From Legionellales bacterium UBA5158 (GTDB lineage Bacteria > Pseudomonadota > Gammaproteobacteria > DSM-16500), in contig DHXK01000055.1 of assembly GCA_002413665.1 (NCBI GenBank), positions 1,008 to 9,186 on the forward strand: a stretch of DNA of 8,179 bases, in the 5' to 3' direction. This document shows positions 6,055-8,179 of the stretch, in pieces. A program made the translations under genes and the position numbers. How positions within the stretch are numbered: the stretch's first letter is position 1; each line of letters begins with the position of its first letter. A model generated the notes under the pieces. The model did not search any database. It saw only the letters and a list, made by a program, of their open reading frames with translations, and was not told where the DNA came from.

Positions 6055-6588
6055 TTAATTATTTGAAATTTCAATGCCTAGTGCAACCGCATTTATTATG
6101 GATGCTATGCGTACAGCAGATTGAATAGCTAATGGAGTCATGCCTGATGTTGTTAATACTTTTGCATGTGCATCAACACACTTACCACAACCATTTAAGG
6201 CAGATACAGCAAGGCAGTAGAGTTCAAAATCAATTTTAATTATCCCAGGGTTGCCTATTACACTCATGCGTAAATTAGCGGGCATAGAAGAATAAGATTT
6301 ATCGTTAATTAGATGAGTAAAACGATAATAAATATTATTCATCGCCATAATAATAGCCGCAGACTTTGCCGCTAAAATTTCGCTATCAGATAATGGATTA
6401 TTTGTTTCAGATAATAGTGCTGCGATGACAGCTTGATTTTTAGTTGTAAACGCTGATGCTAAAGCCACGCCATAAATTTGATTTAAATTTAAATTTGGCG
6501 CACCTTCTTCAGTCAGAATTGTTGAAATATTTAGCTTAATATCTTTAGCACAATCAGGCAAAGCTTGTTTTAATTGTTCAATACTCAT
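6055..6588 (-). CDS. ahpD: alkyl hydroperoxide reductase AhpD (CxxC carboxymuconolactone-decarboxylase fold)
   Basis: AhpD is a cytosolic thiol protein that re-reduces AhpC and has weak peroxidase activity itself. In mycobacteria it is fed electrons from lipoyl-dihydrolipoamide succinyltransferase and Lpd. The protein is 177 residues, the same length as M. tuberculosis AhpD, and follows it along the whole chain: MSIEQLKQALPDCAKDIKLN at the start, AAIIMAMNNIYYRF (78-90), IGNPGI (111-116), then FELYCLAVSALNGCGKCVDAH. The catalytic set is Glu122, Cys134, Cys137 and His141. GAGG lies seven bases (all A) before the ATG. It sits 73 bases downstream of ahpC on the same strand, and AhpC is its natural partner. 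A GC-rich hairpin lies between them and may tune the AhpD:AhpC ratio. The family is confident; the electron donor in this organism is inferred. Confidence 0.93.
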   Translation of the reverse strand: MSIEQLKQALPDCAKDIKLNISTILTEEGAPNLNLNQIYGVALASAFTTKNQAVIAALLSETNNPLSDSEILAAKSAAIIMAMNNIYYRFTHLINDKSYSSMPANLRMSVIGNPGIIKIDFELYCLAVSALNGCGKCVDAHAKVLTTSGMTPLAIQSAVRIASIINAVALGIEISNN

Positions 6589-6597
6589 TTTTTTTCC

Positions 6598-6649
6598 TCG
6601 ATATAATTAAAAGTATTTATTTTATCGAACACGGGGATTTTTCCCCGTG
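6598..6649 (-). promoter_or_regulatory. ahpC-ahpD intercistronic RNA structure
   Basis: A perfect 8-bp GC-rich stem, CACGGGGA/TCCCCGTG (6630-6637, 6642-6649), has a four-base loop. It lies 12 bases past the ahpC stop, in a gap that is otherwise almost pure A/T. Read on the - strand, the following bases are TTCGATAAAA, so it is not a classical T-tailed terminator. A second dyad, TCGATA/TATCGA (6598-6603, 6623-6628), overlaps the GA of the ahpD ribosome binding site (GAGG, complement of 6596-6599) and could partly hide it. A role in transcript processing, 3'-end protection of ahpC mRNA or attenuation is inferred. Confidence 0.5.
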
Positions 6650-6661
6650 CGTAGTGGAAAA

Positions 6662-7201
6662 TTAAGTAACCTGAAGTGTCGATTCACCTTTCTGCCAATT
6701 ACAAGGACATAATTCATCGGTTTGTAAAGCATCTACTATACGTAAAACTTCTTTAGGATTTCGACCTACACTCAAATCAGTGACCATCACAAAGCGAATA
6801 ATATTTTGGGGATCTACAATAAAAACGGCACGATCGGCAACGCCTTCTTTTTTATTTAAGATACCTAGATTTTCTGTTAAGTCTCTTTTTATATCAGAGA
6901 GCATTGGAAAAGGTAGGTCACGTAATTGCTCATTTTGTTGTTTCCATGCTAAGTGTACAAATTCAGAATCAGTGCTAACACCTAAAACTTGAGCGTCTCG
7001 TTCAGAAAAATCTGAATTTAATCGTCCAAACTCAGCAATTTCGGTAGGACATACAAACGTAAAATCCTTAGGCCAAAAGAAAAATACTTTCCATTTTCCT
7101 TCGTAAGTTGTTTGATTAATATGGATGAAAGCATCTTGCAAATTTGCAGAAACAACGCCTGTCACATCGAATTGTGGAAATTGGTCACCGATATTTAGCA
7201 T
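6662..7201 (-). CDS. ahpC: alkyl hydroperoxide reductase AhpC (2-Cys peroxiredoxin)
   Basis: AhpC reduces hydrogen peroxide, organic hydroperoxides and peroxynitrite in the cytosol. The 179-residue chain has the peroxiredoxin motif PKDFTFVCPTE (44-54) with Thr48 and peroxidatic Cys51, the conserved Arg124 in DRAVFIVD, and the C-terminal DELCPCNW with resolving candidates Cys165 and Cys167. The two C-terminal cysteines match the mycobacterial/Legionella AhpC type that works with AhpD, unlike the enterobacterial type that works with AhpF. Consistent with this, ahpD follows directly and no ahpF is present. AAGGAG lies six bases before the ATG, a strong ribosome binding site. The gap to the channel gene upstream is 95 bases; I see no convincing -35/-10 pair in it and no OxyR site with the expected spacing, so the promoter is unresolved. 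No oxyR is in the window. Confidence 0.95.
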   Translation of the reverse strand: MLNIGDQFPQFDVTGVVSANLQDAFIHINQTTYEGKWKVFFFWPKDFTFVCPTEIAEFGRLNSDFSERDAQVLGVSTDSEFVHLAWKQQNEQLRDLPFPMLSDIKRDLTENLGILNKKEGVADRAVFIVDPQNIIRFVMVTDLSVGRNPKEVLRIVDALQTDELCPCNWQKGESTLQVT

Positions 7202-7273
7202 GGTTGGCTCCTTTTGATTAAAATCTATTGGTGAAGGATAGCTAACCTAGATAAATAAGTGAAATAAATTGAT

Positions 7274-7290
7274 TTTATCGCGTCGATAAA
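7274..7290 (-). terminator. short hairpin after the potassium channel gene
   Basis: TTTATCG (7274-7280) and CGATAAA (7284-7290) form a perfect 7-bp stem with a three-base loop, seven bases past the channel stop codon and about 70 bases before the ahpC start. On the - strand it is followed by ATCAATTTATTT, only a loose T-rich run. It could be a weak terminator separating the channel from ahpCD. Confidence 0.35.
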
Positions 7291-7296
7291 TATTAT

Positions 7297-8179
7297 CTAT
7301 TGAGGATCTAACGGTATTGAAAATATTTTAATATTCTTTTTTATTTTATTTTTTATTTTAAAATACTGGCTACTTGCAGAAATTTCTTTGTCATCAAGAT
7401 CTTCAGAAATAAATATCAGTTGGTTTTCCCATGTCAAAGCCAATAAAATTTTCTCTCCAAAAACTGCCGCTGCATAATAGGGCGCTGCTATGCTCGAAAC
7501 ACTTAATACTTTGTTAAGCGATAATGCTGTTTGTAACTTTTCTGCTAATCGGGAATTAAAAACTTGAACAATATTGATGATGGCTGGATTTAATTTTCTT
7601 GCAGCGAGGCTGACGCTAAGGTTTTCCACGTCATCTTCGGTAATAACAATAATGGCTTTTGCTTTTTTTACATTTGCACGTGCTAATGTATTGCTACTTC
7701 TTGGATTTCCATCAACTAAAGCAACTTGCCTCTTAAGATCTTCAGCATATCGACCTCTGGTATCGTCTTCTACCACGACTATGGAAAATTTATCTTCCAC
7801 AAGATTTGTAACCAGTCTATGGCCTATATGTCCAGAGCCCACTACAATGACATGGTTCTTTCTAGGGACAAGTCTGCCGCCTAAAATGCTAGGGAGTTTG
7901 TTGGTAAGAATAATTTCAGTAATCGAACTAAATAATATTGCAAGTGCTGCAGCCCCTGACAGCATCAGTAAACAACCAAACAATTTTAGCCAAGCTGCAC
8001 TGTGAGAAAAATTGAAATCACCATAGCCTACTGTGGTGACTGTTGTAGTGACAAAATATAGCGCGTCAATAAAAGGAAGTGACATTGCCCATTTTAAAAA
8101 AAGTGCTGAGAGTAAAATGACACACAAAAGAACTAATAAGAAACGACGAAAATTCGCAAAAATCGGTGACCTTAAATAC
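7297..8179 (-). CDS. Kch-type potassium channel with RCK (TrkA-N) domain, 5' end outside window
   Basis: This is a probable potassium channel of the inner membrane, gated or tuned by its cytoplasmic RCK domain. The frame is open to the window edge. The TTG at 8127 is internal, because the same frame continues upstream as LRSPIFANFRRFLLVLL with no stop, so the gene is truncated here. In order from the edge there is a transmembrane helix (about 8149-8085), a pore helix and selectivity filter TVGYGD (8034-8017), a second transmembrane helix (about 7990-7915), then a Rossmann RCK domain starting HVIVVGSGHIGHRLV with the GxGxxG nucleotide loop (about 7855-7810). An acidic VVVEDD ends the second strand. 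The C-terminal extension is short and Lys/Ile-rich. Whether further membrane helices precede the pore, as in six-helix E. coli Kch, cannot be seen. A ligand such as NAD(H), ATP or Ca2+ is not predictable. Confidence 0.85.
   Translation of the reverse strand, partial: YLRSPIFANFRRFLLVLLCVILLSALFLKWAMSLPFIDALYFVTTTVTTVGYGDFNFSHSAAWLKLFGCLLMLSGAAALAILFSSITEIILTNKLPSILGGRLVPRKNHVIVVGSGHIGHRLVTNLVEDKFSIVVVEDDTRGRYAEDLKRQVALVDGNPRSSNTLARANVKKAKAIIVITEDDVENLSVSLAARKLNPAIINIVQVFNSRLAEKLQTALSLNKVLSVSSIAAPYYAAAVFGEKILLALTWENQLIFISEDLDDKEISASSQYFKIKNKIKKNIKIFSIPLDPQ

Noticed and set aside
7202..7296. OxyR-type site (ATAG/CTAT quartets) upstream of ahpC
   Set aside because: CTAT and ATAG words occur, but with nine rather than seven bases between them and without the four-part pattern.
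7574..8005. 143-residue + strand frame opposite the channel gene
   Set aside because: It is the antisense shadow of the RCK domain, with Ser/Thr-rich low-complexity translation and no family features.

Overview
The window reads as a piece of an AT-rich gammaproteobacterial chromosome. It carries housekeeping envelope, redox and stress genes with proteobacterial signatures: YhdP, MltB, an RnfB-type ferredoxin, an AhpC/AhpD pair and a Kch-type channel. The low G+C by eye, the AhpC-AhpD pairing (known from Legionella and Coxiella as well as mycobacteria) and one orphan helical protein with a Ser/Pro-rich tail suggest a member of the Legionellales or a similar host-associated lineage. That assignment is inference. 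No tRNA, rRNA, CRISPR array, insertion sequence or phage gene is visible.

Left part, + strand. The window opens inside yhdP, an envelope lipid-transport protein of the AsmA/TamB type, and contains its 3' end. A 245-base gap follows with a good extended -10 sigma70 promoter and three small hairpins. Next come two genes that overlap by 14 bases: a secreted NlpC/P60-like cysteine hydrolase and an MltB-type lytic transglycosylase. Both have cleavable signal peptides without a lipobox, so the pair looks like a periplasmic cell-wall remodelling unit that acts on the peptide and glycan parts of murein.

Middle. A perfect AU-rich hairpin sits between mltB and the convergent rnfB. All remaining genes are on the - strand. 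The RnfB-like protein has all three [4Fe-4S]-type cysteine sets but lacks the usual N-terminal membrane anchor, and no other Rnf/Rsx subunit lies nearby. Upstream of it is an unrecognised 242-residue, mostly helical protein with its own ribosome binding site. The gap behind that gene contains a perfect 13-bp AT-rich inverted repeat.

Right part, - strand. ahpC (2-Cys peroxiredoxin) is followed by ahpD (CxxC alkylhydroperoxidase and disulfide reductase), with a GC-rich hairpin between them. They form a peroxide-detoxification operon in which AhpD would re-reduce AhpC. Upstream of ahpC, and cut by the window end, is a potassium channel gene with a pore loop (TVGYGD) and a cytoplasmic RCK/TrkA-N domain.

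I did not find a clearly new multi-gene system. The best candidates for a second look are the structured leader before the wall-hydrolase pair, the anchorless orphan RnfB, the unknown 242-residue protein, and the ahpC-ahpD intercistronic RNA structure.
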